From positions 240,613 through 304,612 of the forward strand of contig JASANG010000048.1 of assembly GCA_030248215.1 (NCBI GenBank): a DNA stretch of 64,000 nucleotides, written 5' to 3'. A program made the translations under genes and the position numbers. A model generated the notes under the pieces. That model had not been told where the DNA came from and ran no database searches. It saw only the letters and a program-made list of their open reading frames with translations. Origin of the DNA: Enoplolaimus lenunculus (Eukaryota; Nematoda; Enoplea; Enoplida; Thoracostomopsidae). This document shows positions 35,501-46,696 of the stretch, one piece after another. Position 1 is the stretch's first letter. Every line of letters begins with the position of its first letter.

Positions 35501-35703
35501 GTGTTTGTCCAAAACGGTTGGATTTTGAATTTTTTTTACAAATTTGAGCTTTTGATGGCATCTCGTGCTCATTCCACTGTCAAATTTGAATTTTTGCAAA
35601 TAGCTTACCTGTGTGCAACTTTATCACATCGATCTAACGAATCAACAACAGCAGCGACCGCCAACGCTCGCACATTCGGATTCGAATCGGCAGTGAAATA
35701 CAA
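21727..35703 (-). CDS. PIK3R4: VPS15/PIK3R4, regulatory subunit of class III PI3-kinase; 5' part not found
   Basis: VPS15 is the pseudokinase-HEAT-WD40 scaffold that anchors Vps34 for endosome and autophagosome PI3P synthesis. Twenty-four exons chain in phase to 1208 residues: 35703-35609, 34800-34761, 34351-34269, 33615-33516, 33109-32965, 32477-32431 (or its duplicate 32313-32267), 31439-31338, 30817-30683, 30283-30146, 29376-29152, 28895-28795, 28458-28233, 27957-27741, 27488-26979, 26718-26469, 25492-25362, 25140-25056, 24672-24578, 24392-24288, 23966-23838, 23183-23026, 22834-22611, 22233-22079, 21857-21727. Diagnostic stretches are SDVVLSHMITFLNDK, AEYVGWHSS, LCHP, NEEWQEMFG, GWRPAGTLVAHVHEHRGPV and a final DGVINVWK stop. 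The family has about 430 more N-terminal residues, including the kinase domain, which I could not find upstream. Two linker junctions (27741 and 26979) use weaker donors. Confidence 0.93.
26183..26397 (+). mobile_element. Family C MITE in PIK3R4 intron, tandemly expanded
   Basis: GGTCTATAAAAGAGTAGG starts the recognisable part and CCCCTATAAGTAACATTAGCC ends it. The TTAGGC portion contains a duplicated block of about 48 bp with AACACATTTTCGAAACGC. The left TIR is lost. Confidence 0.6.
26469..28458 (-). other. PIK3R4: PIK3R4 linker between HEAT and WD40 regions
   Basis: Exons 28458-28233, 27957-27741, 27488-26979 and 26718-26469 encode about 400 residues rich in Ser, Thr, Ala and Gly, longer than the human linker. 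The anchors NEEWQEMFG and GWRPAGTLVAHVHEH fix frame and orientation. The donors at 27741 (GTAGGT) and 26979 (GTATAC) were chosen because only they keep the frame past local stops. The acceptor at 27957 could shift six bases upstream (to 27963) without changing frame. Confidence 0.7.
30326..30660. other. PIK3R4 intron with small inverted and direct repeats
   Basis: GCCGTCACGTGCCGTCACGT is a short direct repeat at about 30333-30352. A TTAGGCTTAG scrap lies at about 30580. No exon or complete element is seen. Confidence 0.3.
31669..31715. repeat. Dispersed AAAGCTGGAACG motif (PIK3R4 intron)
   Basis: TATATTAAAGCTGGAACGC plus TCCACATACGTATTTTGGG. Related forms are at 33283-33320 (inverted), 42729-42765 and 49981-50025, with a weak one near 49290. 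All abut TATATA, which suggests the end of a transposon family inserting at TA-rich sites. Confidence 0.45.
32249..32576 (-). repeat. PIK3R4: 164-bp tandem duplication containing a PIK3R4 exon
   Basis: Two adjacent copies start AACCAACATTTTACATACC at 32249 and 32413 and differ at only a handful of bases. Each holds the whole 47-nt exon (32313-32267 and 32477-32431) with its TTTTAG acceptor and GTATGT donor. The two exon copies differ by one synonymous change (GTC/GTT). The exon length is not a multiple of three. Confidence 0.9.
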
Positions 35704-35918
35704 CTGAAACAAAACATAATAAAATGTAGTAAAACAACAATGAACACAAACCATTCACCACTGAAAATATGTAAAAGAAAGTTTTTGCGTTTTATCCACC
35801 TTCACAAATCGGTACCGTAATCCTATTTGTTCCAAAAATTTGCATTGTTTCAAATCACCGAAAACACTAAAATTTTGACCGTTTCTACGCCGATATAATA
35901 CTGTTTGCGCGGTTACTG

Positions 35919-36336
35919 TATTGACCCGAATAAGAGGGGGTCCCCATTCTGAGTCCGAATCAGTAGGAGTCCATATCCCTAATAAGACTCCGTATCCCTA
36001 ATAAGAGTCCGTAAGCGGATAGAATCCATTAATGTCAATTAACCCTAATTGTAGCGCATAAATGACTCCAGGACCAAATAATTTGAGTTCAAAACTTTAA
36101 AGCGTACTTAAATTTTGAAAGTACATTCCTAAGTATATCCTTCTATTATCGATCAATCTATTGACACAAGACAAATAAACGTTTAATTCAGCGGACAATT
36201 GCAGTACCGGGTATATATCAGTAACGAAGGGCGGTGGAGCGCGGGTTAAAAATAATAACAGTCCGTAACCGAATAACAAGGGGGTATCCTCTGGAGAAGC
36301 CAAATAAATATCAGTCCCCCTCTTATTCGGGTCACT
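35919..36336. mobile_element. Family L TIR element (GACCCGAATAAGAGGG ends)
   Basis: TTGACCCGAATAAGAGGGG at the left and the inverse CCCTCTTATTCGGGTCA at the right bound about 418 bp. The interior includes TAATAAGACTCCGTATCCC words. A related half copy is at 38349-38650, and the same tip occurs alone at 762-784. No coding region is seen. Confidence 0.65.
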
Positions 36337-36414
36337 AAAAAGTCAATCGATACCAACTTTGGTTGTCGAATATATGTGATTATTTTCCACAGGTGTAACG
36401 AATTCTGATTCTTG

Positions 36415-37130
36415 CTCCAATTCCCAGCAAAATTCCGGTTCCGATTCCGAATGAGTGAGCTTTTACTGTCGTAATTCGCCCATTTTCGGCCGTGTATCCA
36501 ATGTTACTTTAACGCAACCAAAAGCCACGAAAACAATTTCGCTAAATTAAATCATAATACAGTTTCAAATTTAAAATTTCTATCCCAGTTCTAATTAAAA
36601 ATTCCGGTATTAAATTTTGGTCGGTGGAAATTATTAAAATATTTTACTAAAAATTAACGATACAAATTAAATTGATTTCAGTCGTATAGTATATATATAA
36701 AATTTGGCAATCGCCGAAAATAAACCATCGAAGGTAGATTGCGCTTCCGTGGATATGAAAATCTAAAATACAGCAGCTGACGTGAATACCTATCTCCAAC
36801 TAGGTTTATTTCACCAATAATATTGCAAAAAAGAAAATCAAAATGAATTTTTCAGTGGCATGTGTTTTATATATTCCTTTTCCGGATCCGCTTCCGGTAA
36901 TTTTTTCGAATTCCGGTTCTGGTAAATTGTTATTACGGTTGCACCCTTATATATAACCTATGTTATGCCATTTGCAATTGGCTTCTTGCAAATGAAATAT
37001 ATTTTATTTGCAAAAAAGAAAATTAACATGAACTTTTCTGTAGCATATATTTTTCATTTTCCTTTTCTGGTTCCGTTTCCGGTAATTTTTTCAAATTCCG
37101 GTTCTGGTAAATTGTAATTCCGGTTGCACC
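36415..37130. mobile_element. Old family A (CCGGTT) element with internal tandem duplication
   Basis: The copy shows diverged TTCCGGTTCCGATTCCG words at the left and CCGGTTGCACC at the right. The right third is duplicated: TATATAACCTATGT, TGCCATTTGCAATTG and CTTCTTGCAAATG recur about 190 bp apart. It shares the GGTCGGTGG subfamily mark with the copy at 45988-46427. Confidence 0.55.
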
Positions 37131-37140
37131 ATTACATACG

Positions 37141-38340
37141 TATATAACCTATGTTTGCCATTTGCAATTGCCTTCTTGCAAATGAAATATATTTCATCAT
37201 TATGATATTCGAGTAAAAGTTCTGAAGACACATGATGTTGATGAAACTGAACATTGATACCCACCTTGAAACTAAAATCGAAAACTTTCCTCTTTTTGAC
37301 CCCGTTTTTGTGGTAAGATAGTTGGAGAACCGCTTACTCCAATTTTCCAGCCGACAGCCGTCATGAAAACAGCTTGAGTCCAGTTCCGGCAGCAAGATTT
37401 TGCTTCCTAGTGTAACCTTAATAAACTAGCTAAGATGGTCCGTGTCTGTATATGCGCACGATGAGTGTATGTACACCACAAAAGGTTGCCACACATGAGT
37501 ACATACCGCAATATGAAATTGCTGCAATCGACTACATGGTACAGTGGTAGCATGATTGACTCAAATGCAAGCATGATTGACTCGAGTGCACGAGGACTGA
37601 GCTGCGATTTCCGGCGTGGTCCTTAACTTTGTACAACACTTCGAGCAGGGATTGCGCAGACCGGGTACGTCCAACACTCCGAACAAAGGGGCCCAACCAC
37701 GAGGATTTAAGGGTCAACGTCAAAACACCTCCATTATGATGTTTGTCCCCAAGTTTTCAGCATGTATTTTTAGTTGTAACGCAAGCAAGAAAAGGCTCTT
37801 GTATAACTTTATTAATTTTACTATCACTTAACCCGTTCATTGAGCAAAACCCGGAACTTTCATTGGTCCCACAGTCTGGCGCGTGCATTCACGTCATTTA
37901 CAATTACACATTTGCGTGTTGAAATTATTTTCACCCCGCAACAAACTCAACAATGACATCATTAATTCATTGCTGTTGTCTCGTGAGCCTTTCGCTGTCT
38001 CTACCCAAACCGCTACGTTTTGTTGATTATAACCGTAATGCTAATTTTGCCTTTGTCCACGCAAAAACGTACCGATCGAAGGGGGGTCGGTCGGGGCACC
38101 GGAAAAGCATCCCCTCTATTCTTTTTTGCCGAGCACACAGACCCTGTGTTAATTAATCATCATTAATAAATTACTTAATAAATTACTAATTTTATTTTAA
38201 AGACAATTTTTCCCTCGTTTTTTCCATATCAGCGACAGCCAATCAAAATTTCTCGACTCGCTACTACGGCAGGGTCTTAAATTTTCAAAAAATGATTTAA
38301 AAAACATTGTTAAACCCAGATTTGTAGGATAATAAGAAGC
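37141..38340. other. Gene-free stretch, nothing recognised
   Basis: About 1.2 kb between repeat copies. Several frames of 60-90 codons are open, but none shows splice-flanked conserved protein motifs. No kinase-domain exon of PIK3R4 was recognised here although it would be the natural place for one. Confidence 0.3.
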
Positions 38341-38348
38341 TTATGAGG

Positions 38349-38650
38349 TGTAGCGACCCGAATAAGAGCGTTGTTGATATATATCCGGTACTGAGATTAT
38401 CTGTTGAATTACACGTTGATTTGCCTTCGTCTTGTATCAAAAGTTTGAGCAACAAAGCAAGCTTCCACTTTGGAATGGACTTTCAAAACTTAGGTATGAT
38501 TTAAAGTTTCGAACTCAACTTTATTTGGGCCCGGAGTTGTTGACGCACTACAATTACGGACAATTGACATTTATGGACTGTACTTAAGGTTTAGAGAACT
38601 CTGTCCGCTTACAGACTTTTATTACGGATACGGACTCGTACTTATTGGGA
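38349..38650. repeat. Family L element, partial
   Basis: GTAGCGACCCGAATAAGAG at the left; the interior parallels the copy at 35919-36336 in reverse (CTTCGTCTTGTATCAA, TTTGGGCCCGGAGTTG). The right TIR is lost. Confidence 0.5.
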
Positions 38651-39822
38651 CTCAAAATTGTTTCAAAAACGGCAAAACTGAGGTCCCATCATAGGTCTAG
38701 GATACCGGAACCGGATACGGACATTGAATTTTTTAACGGAACAGGAACCGGATATCGGATCCTTGCATATGTTAAAATAATTGATTTTTTGCTGTATTTT
38801 TAGCCTGTTTAAGGTTTTCGTGTTTTTTTACAGTTGATAATTGTTGCTGATAAACTGAAATTATTTAATGCAAAAATGCGTTACATGCCCTTATCTTTTG
38901 TTTTACGTTCAATACAATTGTGCAATTTTACAGTGTATGAATGTTACTCATTCGATTTACGTTACAAAAACTCTATCAGTAACTTTCAAAACAAACCATT
39001 AAGTATAAAATGTAACACCGGACAATATTGCACATTAAGTACACCTATCACCATTAAAACTAAGTTGTTTGAAGATGGATGTTCAGTGAATAAAAACATT
39101 CTTGTCTGTACAAAATCGTTGTAGTTAAGAGCCCGTGAATCACATATTTTGTTACGGTTTCGTCACAATTTGTCTTAAGACCTCTTTCAGAAAGCGGTAA
39201 ACATACGTATGGTTGTTCCAAGCCAAAGAAGTTTAACCTCTATAGGAGCGCGAAGAATATGAGCAAATGGGATACGATATATTGTTGCTGCCATTCAAAA
39301 AGCCAGAGAAATAGTTTTCGATTTAACAGCACCATTTTAAAAGTGTAATACTTATTTTTCACTCATACGGTAAAAACAGTTGAAAAATTCAAGTTTTTCT
39401 ACATTATCTGGTTTCAAGTTTATTATAAAAATTTTAGGAAGGTAGAGAATCACAAATTTTTCACCCCGCTTTGAATTTCTTTACCCGCTGGCGTGCCCGC
39501 CCCTAAATTTTCTTACCCGTACCCGCATTACCCGCGGGTACCGTGCAGCTCTGGGTCCCATAGCCAAAGCGGAATTAGGGACTACGCCTAATTTGTGATT
39601 CTGGCTATTAAACTTTACGTACGAAATATGCAGTATTATACTTGCACCAACTGACATCCGATCAGGATCATGAGCTGCCGGATATCAATTTACCGGATAC
39701 CGCCACCGGACAGTGGTGAATTCTTACCGGAATCAAATATAAACCGAAACACTGAATCTAACGCCAAAAAAGCATTCAGTGTCCGTTACCGACCTCCAAA
39801 CCGTTGCGTACCTGGTGCATAT

Positions 39823-40109
39823 GTCGTAGGCCAATGTGATATTCAGGCCAATTACCAATTGGCCTATTACAATACGCTATTCGAAGCAAATAGCAATTTG
39901 GCCTACGCCAAATTGCGATTGCGAGATTTCGCAAAACAACAGAGGTGTAATCCATCGCTCATTGGTTGACGGTTCCAAATAATCAAAATCTGATTGGTCC
40001 ATAAGTTCAATAGCAGTCTAGCCCTTGCCACACTGCTATTACATCAAATAGCAGATTGGCCTAGACCAATTAGTAAGTAATTGGTCTGAATAGCAGATTG
40101 GCCTACGAC
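39823..40109. mobile_element. Family J TIR element
   Basis: GTCGTAGGCCAATGTGATA at the left and the inverse GCAGATTGGCCTACGAC at the right, 287 bp. It shares TGCGAGATTTCGCAAAACAA with the copy in NPC2 intron 1. Its right end served as target for the hAT element that follows. Confidence 0.75.
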
Positions 40110-40447
40110 CAGTGGCGAATCCAGGATCTCAAAATGGGGGGGCAAAATTTCAGAGGTAATAAACTTATTTTTGACCTATAAGGACCAAAAAGAGGGGGCC
40201 CTTTTAAGCCCCAAAAAAAGGAGCCCACCCCAAAAAAAACCGAAGCGGGCCCCCCCCCCAATGTCTATTATCCCTAATTGTAGCGCATAAATGACTCCAG
40301 GGCCAAAAAACTTTAAAGCGTGCTTATACTATTGTGTATAAAACAGAGAAATAAACAGCGTAGAACAGCACTAGACACTATATAATTTTTGTCGAGATGC
40401 TGTTGGGGGGGCACAGCCGGGGTGGGCCCCCCCTGGATCCGCCATTG
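40110..40447. mobile_element. hAT-type MITE (CAGTGGCGAATCCAGG ends)
   Basis: CAGTGGCGAATCCAGGATC to the inverse CCTGGATCCGCCATTG, 338 bp. CCTACGAC flanks both sides exactly (40102-40109 and 40448-40455), an 8-bp duplication cut from the end of the family J copy. CAGTGGCGGATCCAGG-like ends are common in animal hAT non-autonomous elements. The interior is purine/C-run rich. Confidence 0.85.
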
Positions 40448-40455
40448 CCTACGAC

Positions 40456-41574
40456 ACATACATGATACTGCACATTTGCATATAATACGTACATATATGC
40501 CCAGCAGTACTCCCTAGCCCACCACACCATTCACAAAATCAACCAGCTACAGCATAACCGATCAAGCAATTATTGTTCAGGAGCATGAAAAATTTGAAAA
40601 AAATACCACCGGCCCCTCGATAAAAAATATCTTTCGATCATCCAAATAAATTATAGTCAATAGCCAATTAAAACCGTTCACATTCGACGTATTTTTGTCA
40701 CGTGCAAAACCAAATTTGTCACCAAATATATATATACATATATATACATATATATACATATAAACATATATAATATATATGAATGTCGTACCACAAAGAG
40801 GACCGCACACCCGTTACAGGGCTCCCCCATCCAAATTATTTCTAGTATGCTTAGAAGCATTGTCTCACTCAATAATCGATAGCAATCCACCAATTCTATA
40901 CAAACAATCAATATTTTAGCCGTATTTCGATGCTGGCCCCCGCCACCGGGCTCCAAACTCCAAGTACGACCCCACTGTATAAAATACGAATATATACCAC
41001 CTATACGTACATATGTTTATAATCGACAACATAATCTGGTATATACTCAACAAAATCTACCTCATCATTTTCTAATCAGCAGACACTACTACTACTACTA
41101 CAACAACAGCGTTCGCAAAAAACCTTTAAACCCGAGGGGCAAAAGCCAAATTTACCCCAGAAAAGCAGCGTCCACCTATGAAATTCCTACCCACAGCCAA
41201 TCAAGGTCAACCCGTCCGTGGAACAGGTTAGTAACCAAATTTGGGGTGTGGACATGGTCCTTTCGGAGTCGTCCCCAAATCGAGGACGTTCATGAAAGCA
41301 AGCAAAACGAAATAATACCATACATATCTCAATGAGGCCGGCACGAATAATATTTGCCGCTTTAATCTGATAGGCTGTTACTGAAAAAAGCATAATTTCG
41401 TCTACTGCCGTTTAAACCAATTGTTTACTGTCTCGTACATTTTTGATAAATGCGGAACATCATACGACAAATAAGACGACTGTCGCTAACAGGCATACCA
41501 GGCCACAGTGCGCGGGGGGGGTAGAACAGCAGCAAAACGCCGGGGGGACACACAACAGAGCCGATGTAGAAGTA
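40456..41574. other. Gene-free stretch with (TACATATA)n
   Basis: About 1.1 kb with a TATATATACATA repeat near 40727-40780 and a short ACTACTACTACTAC run near 41090. I see no gene or complete element. Confidence 0.3.
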
Positions 41575-41589
41575 CCGCAAAACCCAGTA

Positions 41590-41950
41590 CTCTCTAAAAG
41601 CTTAAACCAACTTGATTTAAGCTTAAGCTAATCCAGTAGTATTAAACTAACTTTGTAGAATAACTTAACCAACGTGAAAAATTACACTTAAACTAATTTA
41701 AAATCTTCCGCATTTTTAGTTTAAGCTAAACTTAGTGAACGCTTTGATACGCATAATTTCAGGGCTGCCCTTGTTACTTAAACTATAAATCAGTTTACTA
41801 CTTAAACTTGTGTTAAACTTAAACATACGCTAGCTTAAGTAAAACTTAAAATTCCAGCTTAGTTAGTCCGTCCAACCATTTGAGTTTTACTTACAACTAA
41901 TATTCAAGTTTAGTTACGCTATAATTCAAGTTTAAGGTTTGCGAGAGTAC
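41590..41950. repeat. Inverted-repeat element rich in TTTAAGCTTAAAC words
   Basis: The left CTCTCTAAAAGCTTAAACC and right AGTTTAAGGTTTGCGAGAG ends are inverted to each other. The interior alternates AACTTAAACT and AGTTTAAGT words, so the whole segment can fold. It is probably another MITE family; no second full copy is seen. Confidence 0.5.
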
Positions 41951-42043
41951 GGATAACAAATTGTACGTAACGTTTCAAGATAGTCATTTCCGCTCCCAGC
42001 GTGCCACCAATCCAAATTATACATCCGGTACACACGGTATCAC

Positions 42044-42428
42044 CAGGGTGCAACCGGAATTCCGGTTCCGGCATTTTTTCACCTTCCGGTTCCGGTTCCG
42101 GTAAATCTTTACCGGATTTAAAAATCCCGGTGTTAAAATTTGGCCGTTTTCTTAACTTTGCTAATTTTTAAGAATTTCTTTTGAAAGCCACTTGTACTCC
42201 AAATATAAGCCATTGATGGTGGATTTCACTTCAGTCGATGATGAAAATCTAAAATACAACAAATAAAATAAATACCTATGTTCGACTAAGGTTATTTCAC
42301 AAATAATAGAGCAAAAAATAAGATTAAAATGAAATTTTTGGTGAAATGCATTTTTCACTTTCCGGTTCCGGTTCCGGTAAAATTTTCAAATTCCGGTTCC
42401 GGTAAATTGTAATTCCGGTTGCACCCTG
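42044..42428. mobile_element. Family A hAT-type MITE (CAGGGTGCAACCGG ends)
   Basis: CAGGGTGCAACCGGAATTCC to the inverse CCGGTTGCACCCTG, 385 bp. GGTATCAC flanks both sides exactly (42036-42043 and 42429-42436). Both subterminal regions consist of tandem CCGGTT hexamers. The middle is AT-rich and non-coding. Confidence 0.9.
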
Positions 42429-43295
42429 GGTATCACTATTACTACCTGAACTCAAACCAAATATTGAACTACACATCACACATGGAACATAACAGGTGCT
42501 AAAGTTTACTTAAACAATTTAAAATTACTCCCAACTGAGTGATTACTCGCCCAATTATACCGACGCAAATTCAAACCAACGTCATTAGCGCTTTGGTTGA
42601 CTGTGACAAACAAATCCTGCGGTGAGTATGATGCAAAACTTGTCAAATTTTCACCCAAGTCATTAACTTATTATATCCAGATCGAACGTTAACGCCCCCC
42701 CCCCCCCCCAGAGCTGGCTTTCAAATCGATATATTAAAGCTGGAACGCCCCACATACATATTTTGAGCGAGCAGCGTTCCAGCAGATGTGTATATCCATA
42801 TGCAAATTTGCTTCTATATTTCTAAGTAAAAAATTCTGAAGATACAATATTTTGTTGTTTACTTTTTCTTTATGTTGTATTCTATAAAACGAAACATGTT
42901 TGCTTTATGTGTATATTTTAACATGCTTGTAATTTGTATATTAGTCTTAGCAGGCATCGATTTGGGACGCGTATTTTCTTCTGCAGATGATTGGTCCACA
43001 CTTGAACTTCTTGACTTGTCCAGAAATAAAATCGCAGCATGATGTTATAGACGCTCACTTGCAAAAAACAGTTTTATGATATTCGGAAGCAACCGTGAAT
43101 ACGTATTCGGTATCCAGTAGTGGGTTTATACCGGATACGGATAACAGTTGTTGCCGGATAGTACACCGGAACCCGATGGATGTACAATCGCGCGCGCTGT
43201 GTGCAACCACGCATTACTAGTAAAGTATAAGTTGCAAATTTAAACTAAAACTATATCACATAATAATAGCGTTCTGTGCCATCATAAGTAATACC

Positions 43296-43560
43296 AAGAG
43301 TGGATGATACAAGAGTATGCAACTCATTGGGGTTCAAGCATTGTACAAAATGTACCACCGGGAGTTGAGTTTTTGACCGACCTCCCCATATTTAAAGGGT
43401 GGACACAACCTGTGTCGTGTGAACTTTGGCACTGTTATGTATCCAGCAACAAAAATGCTCTGGTTATAGTTTTATTTAAGGGCATTGCAAGCGACAGCGA
43501 GTCAGTTCTAAAAAAGGGGAACGGCCGAAAACGCAACGCCCGGTGGTACATTTTTTAACA
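43296..43560. repeat. Family F TIR element, partial
   Basis: ACAAGAGTATGCAACTC then GTACAAAATGTACCACC at the left and CCCGGTGGTACATTTT at the right. The order of motifs matches the copies at 0.4 and 13.5 kb. Confidence 0.45.
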
Positions 43561-43675
43561 TTCGGGACCGCTGAGTTGCATACTATTGTTAAAGAGTATA
43601 ATGCATTATTGATAGTATAATAATGTTATATATACTTTGAGTATGACAATTCAGGAGCCGAATTATGATTTTCCC

Positions 43676-43764
43676 GTAGTAATAATAATAATAACAACCA
43701 TAATAATAATAACAACAATAATAATAATAATAATAACAACAACGATAATAATAATAATGATAAT

Positions 43765-43796
<32 letters not shown>

Positions 43797-43842
43797 ATGA
43801 ATAATAACAATAATAATAATAATAATAATAATGATAATATAT
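43676..43842. repeat. AAT/AAC trinucleotide microsatellite
   Basis: About 165 bp of TAATAATAA with AAC and ATG interruptions. Any open frames here are artefacts of the repeat. Confidence 0.9.
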
Positions 43843-44803
43843 TGACTCCCACCGACCGTAAATTTAGATATTATAACAAAATTTCAATTAATTTCTTATC
43901 GGATTTAAATTTAAAATCGGCCATCGACTCAGCATTAAAACTAAAGCTCAATTTAAGCTTTTTTATAATTGAAAAAATATTTATTCTTTTACAAGTGCCA
44001 CAAATCCTTCGAAACACATCATACCGGCATCTTATTTTCTATAGAAATTAATACATCTATATTAGATCGTAAAACACAATTCCGCATCCGGTTGAAATTG
44101 CCGACGCAAATCAAATTCCGGTTCCGATTCGGGTACGCATTGTCAAATGTACGCAGCTGCAATCACCAGCTTGGTGATAAACTTTCGAACCAGTGTATGC
44201 GAATGCTCACAATTCAGCTGTTTTTGTTGTCGCATACGCTTTGCTCTTCATTATGTATTAATTTTAAGTTCAACAACTGCAACAGTTAGTGAGTTTGAAA
44301 ACCTATTACTAAACTGATGATAGCTGCTATACACATTTGAGAATACGGGCCTTCGATATAATAATTTACAGTTCTTATCAGCCAAGTTTAAATTTCAAAA
44401 ATCTCTTAAATTAATTGCAGTCTTTCAAACGGTTGCTTTAGTCAATAAACCTACTGTCGAATTGAACCTGCCGTGTTAATTTTTGTTTCATCGCTTGTTT
44501 TTAATTACGAACATTTTTGTTGTCGTGTAATTCGCTATCTTTACACATTTTAATCCATGAAATCCCGTTTCAAAACAAATATTTGTCAAATTATTTTTCA
44601 ATTTGAACATACCACGCGCACACGGTTGAGTTTTAGCCGTCTAAACAGTAAACAACAGTACAGCGTACAAAATGTCTACATTTTGTTTCGCTTAATGAGA
44701 TACTCTATCTGAAATAATACGTAATTGCAATTTCAACTTTATTTTGTTTTTGAAAACTAAACAATTGTCATAACACACATACTATTCGTTAAACTACTAC
44801 GTG

Positions 44804-45115
44804 CCGAACCCCTTTAACCAATCAAAAATTGACTCTATCTAAGTCGTTATATTCCGAACCCCTTTAACCAAATCAAAAATTGACTCTATCTAAGCCGTTA
44901 TATTCCGAACCCCTTTAACCAAATCAAAAATTGACTCTATCTAAGCCGTTATATTCCGAACCCCTTTAACCAAATCAAAAATTGACTCTATCTAAGCCGT
45001 TATATGCCGAGCCCCTTTAACCAAATCAAAAATTGACTCTATCTAAGTCGTTATATGCCAAACCCCTTTAACTAATCAAAAATTGACCCTGCGCCGTTAT
45101 GCCGAAACCCTTCAA
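44804..45115. repeat. 51-bp tandem repeat, six units
   Basis: Units start CCGAACCCCTTTAACC at 44804, 44854, 44905, 44956 and 45007, with a last diverged unit near 45058. Each contains AATTGACTCTATCTAAG. The first spacing is 50 bases, the others 51. Inner units are almost identical, so the array expanded recently. A remote echo (CTTCAACCAATCAAAAACTG) lies at 45731. Confidence 0.9.
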
Positions 45116-45117
45116 CC

Positions 45118-45730
45118 AGAGTTCTAACCGGAACTAGATTTTGTCGGAAGCGGAATCGCAATCAAATTTTACTGTCGGAACCGGAATTGGAATTGGAATC
45201 AAGCTTTAGTAATTAATTATATTAAAACGTTAAACGTGTATGACTTAACTTTTGTTGCAGTATGCCTGTCTCCGTTACTTTTCACAGTTTCAGCAAAAAT
45301 TGTTTCTATAGCTGACGGAATACACGTGGTTCCAACCGGAACTAGAGCTTGTCGGAAGCGGAATCGAAATCTGAATCAAATTTTTCTGTCGGAACCGGAA
45401 TCGGAATCGGAAACAAGTTTTGGTAATTCTATTGAAAAGTTAAAGGTATATGCCTGTGTCCGTAACTGTTCACAGTTTCAGTAAAAATTGTTTATATAGC
45501 TGACGGAAAACGCGTAACAACTCGGAATAATTACTAAGAAAAAACCAACAGAATAACTGCAAATGAACGAAACAAAACGAAACGAACAAAATCTAACTTC
45601 AATCATCTTAAAAACTCATAACCGAAAAATCAGAATTCCGGCATCGGAACAACAGTAAGCCGGAATCGGAATCGGAAGTCAAAATTTTGCCGGAATTTCA
45701 GCCAGAATCGGAATTCCGATGGAACCCTAC
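45118..45730. repeat. GGAACCGGAATCGGAAT-rich duplicated block
   Basis: Two similar segments start AACCGGAACTAGA at about 45127 and 45337 and continue with TTGTCGGAAGCGGAATCG. A third, inverted-looking end with CCGGAATCGGAATCGGAAG lies near 45660. It resembles a distant relative of the CCGGTT family A ends. Confidence 0.5.
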
Positions 45731-45987
45731 CTTCAACCAATCAAAAACTGACTCTGTGCCGTTCGCTACACTCCAAGTCTAAGCCAATACCTAAAACCTG
45801 ATAACCTAAGCAACATTCTAGGCTTTAAAACACTATAACTAATGGTTTCTCTTATTTCACCTAAATTGTTTAAATGCAAATCTACTTAAAATGACAACAT
45901 AACAGGTGTTAAGCAATCGTACAACAGAGTAAAGCCCATAAAACTGTGTCCCCAGCTGACTCTTAAGTTTTTGAAAATATTTGCCGT

Positions 45988-46427
45988 CAAGGTGCAACCA
46001 GAATTCCAGTTCCGGTTCCGGCATTTTTTCGCCCTCCGGTTCCGGTTCCGGTAAATTTTTTACCGGAATTAAAAATTCCGGTATTAAAATTTGGTCGGTG
46101 GCAATTAAGATATTTTACTAAAAATGACGATGAAAATTAAGCAGATTTCATTAGTATTGTATGCAAACCTTGACAATCGCCAAAAATAAACCATCGAAGG
46201 TAGATTCCGCTTCTGTGGATTATGAAAATCTAAAATACGGCAGATAAAGTGAACACTTATCTCCAACTAGGGTTATTTCGTCAATAATATTGCGAAAATG
46301 ACCATTAAAACGAATTTTTCGGTGGCAGGTATTTTTCATTTTCTGGTTCTGGTTCCGTTTCCGGTATTTTTTTTCAAATTCCGGTTCCGGTTGCGGTTCT
46401 TGTAAATTGTAATTCCGGTTGCACTTG
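45988..46427. mobile_element. Family A MITE, diverged
   Basis: CAAGGTGCAACCAGAATTCC to CCGGTTGCACTTG, 440 bp. It belongs to the GGTCGGTGG subfamily. Target duplications are no longer visible. Confidence 0.65.
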
Positions 46428-46497
46428 TCGTATACTTTCGATTTATCACTGCTTAATAGGAGTTTTGCACAGTATTCATTTGAACACTACTAATGCA

Positions 46498-46696
46498 TGC
46501 AAATCACCGACAATTCGTCGCCCGACAACTTGTCATCCAACAGTGTCCTAAAGCCAATGCATAAATCAAATCATAATCGTAAGTGTAATCCTAAGCCTAA
46601 GCATAATGATGCCCGTCGCATTGCCGAGTCGATGAAAAAAATTTCGGATTACAATTTGTCGTTCGACGAGTTGTCGGTAGACAAATTGTCGTAATA
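46498..46696. mobile_element. Family M TIR element (GACAATTCGTCGCC ends)
   Basis: CCGACAATTCGTCGCCCG and the inverse GTAGACAAATTGTCGTAAT bound about 200 bp with TAAGCCTAAGC words in the middle. Other copies are at 53153-53324 and, inverted, at 61066-61235. Confidence 0.6.

Larger units (their letters stand above)
28795..35703 (-). other. PIK3R4: PIK3R4 HEAT-repeat exon block
   Basis: Eleven exons, visible residues 1 to about 403, encode the helical HEAT region. It runs from FTADSNPNVRALAVAAV through FAQNIARFAK, RELCEFFGKQK, SDVVLSHMITFLNDK, LRAAFYENV, CPLLQQGLRDLEELV and LAELTRRGALKKPTVYDLA to LYQKLLNRGLTEAHEEK. One exon is only 40 nt (34800-34761) and another 47 nt. Alignment to remembered human sequence is collinear without gaps at most exon junctions. 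Introns are about 150-1100 bp and carry few of the TIR families common elsewhere. Confidence 0.9.

Noticed and set aside
38834-39124. 96-codon plus-strand frame with several cysteines
   Set aside because: I considered a second NPC2-like exon, but the cysteine spacing and GVP-P-F core are absent and no flanking exons were found.
43589-44051. Tyr/Leu/Asn-rich open frames
   Set aside because: They are translations of the AAT/AAC microsatellite.
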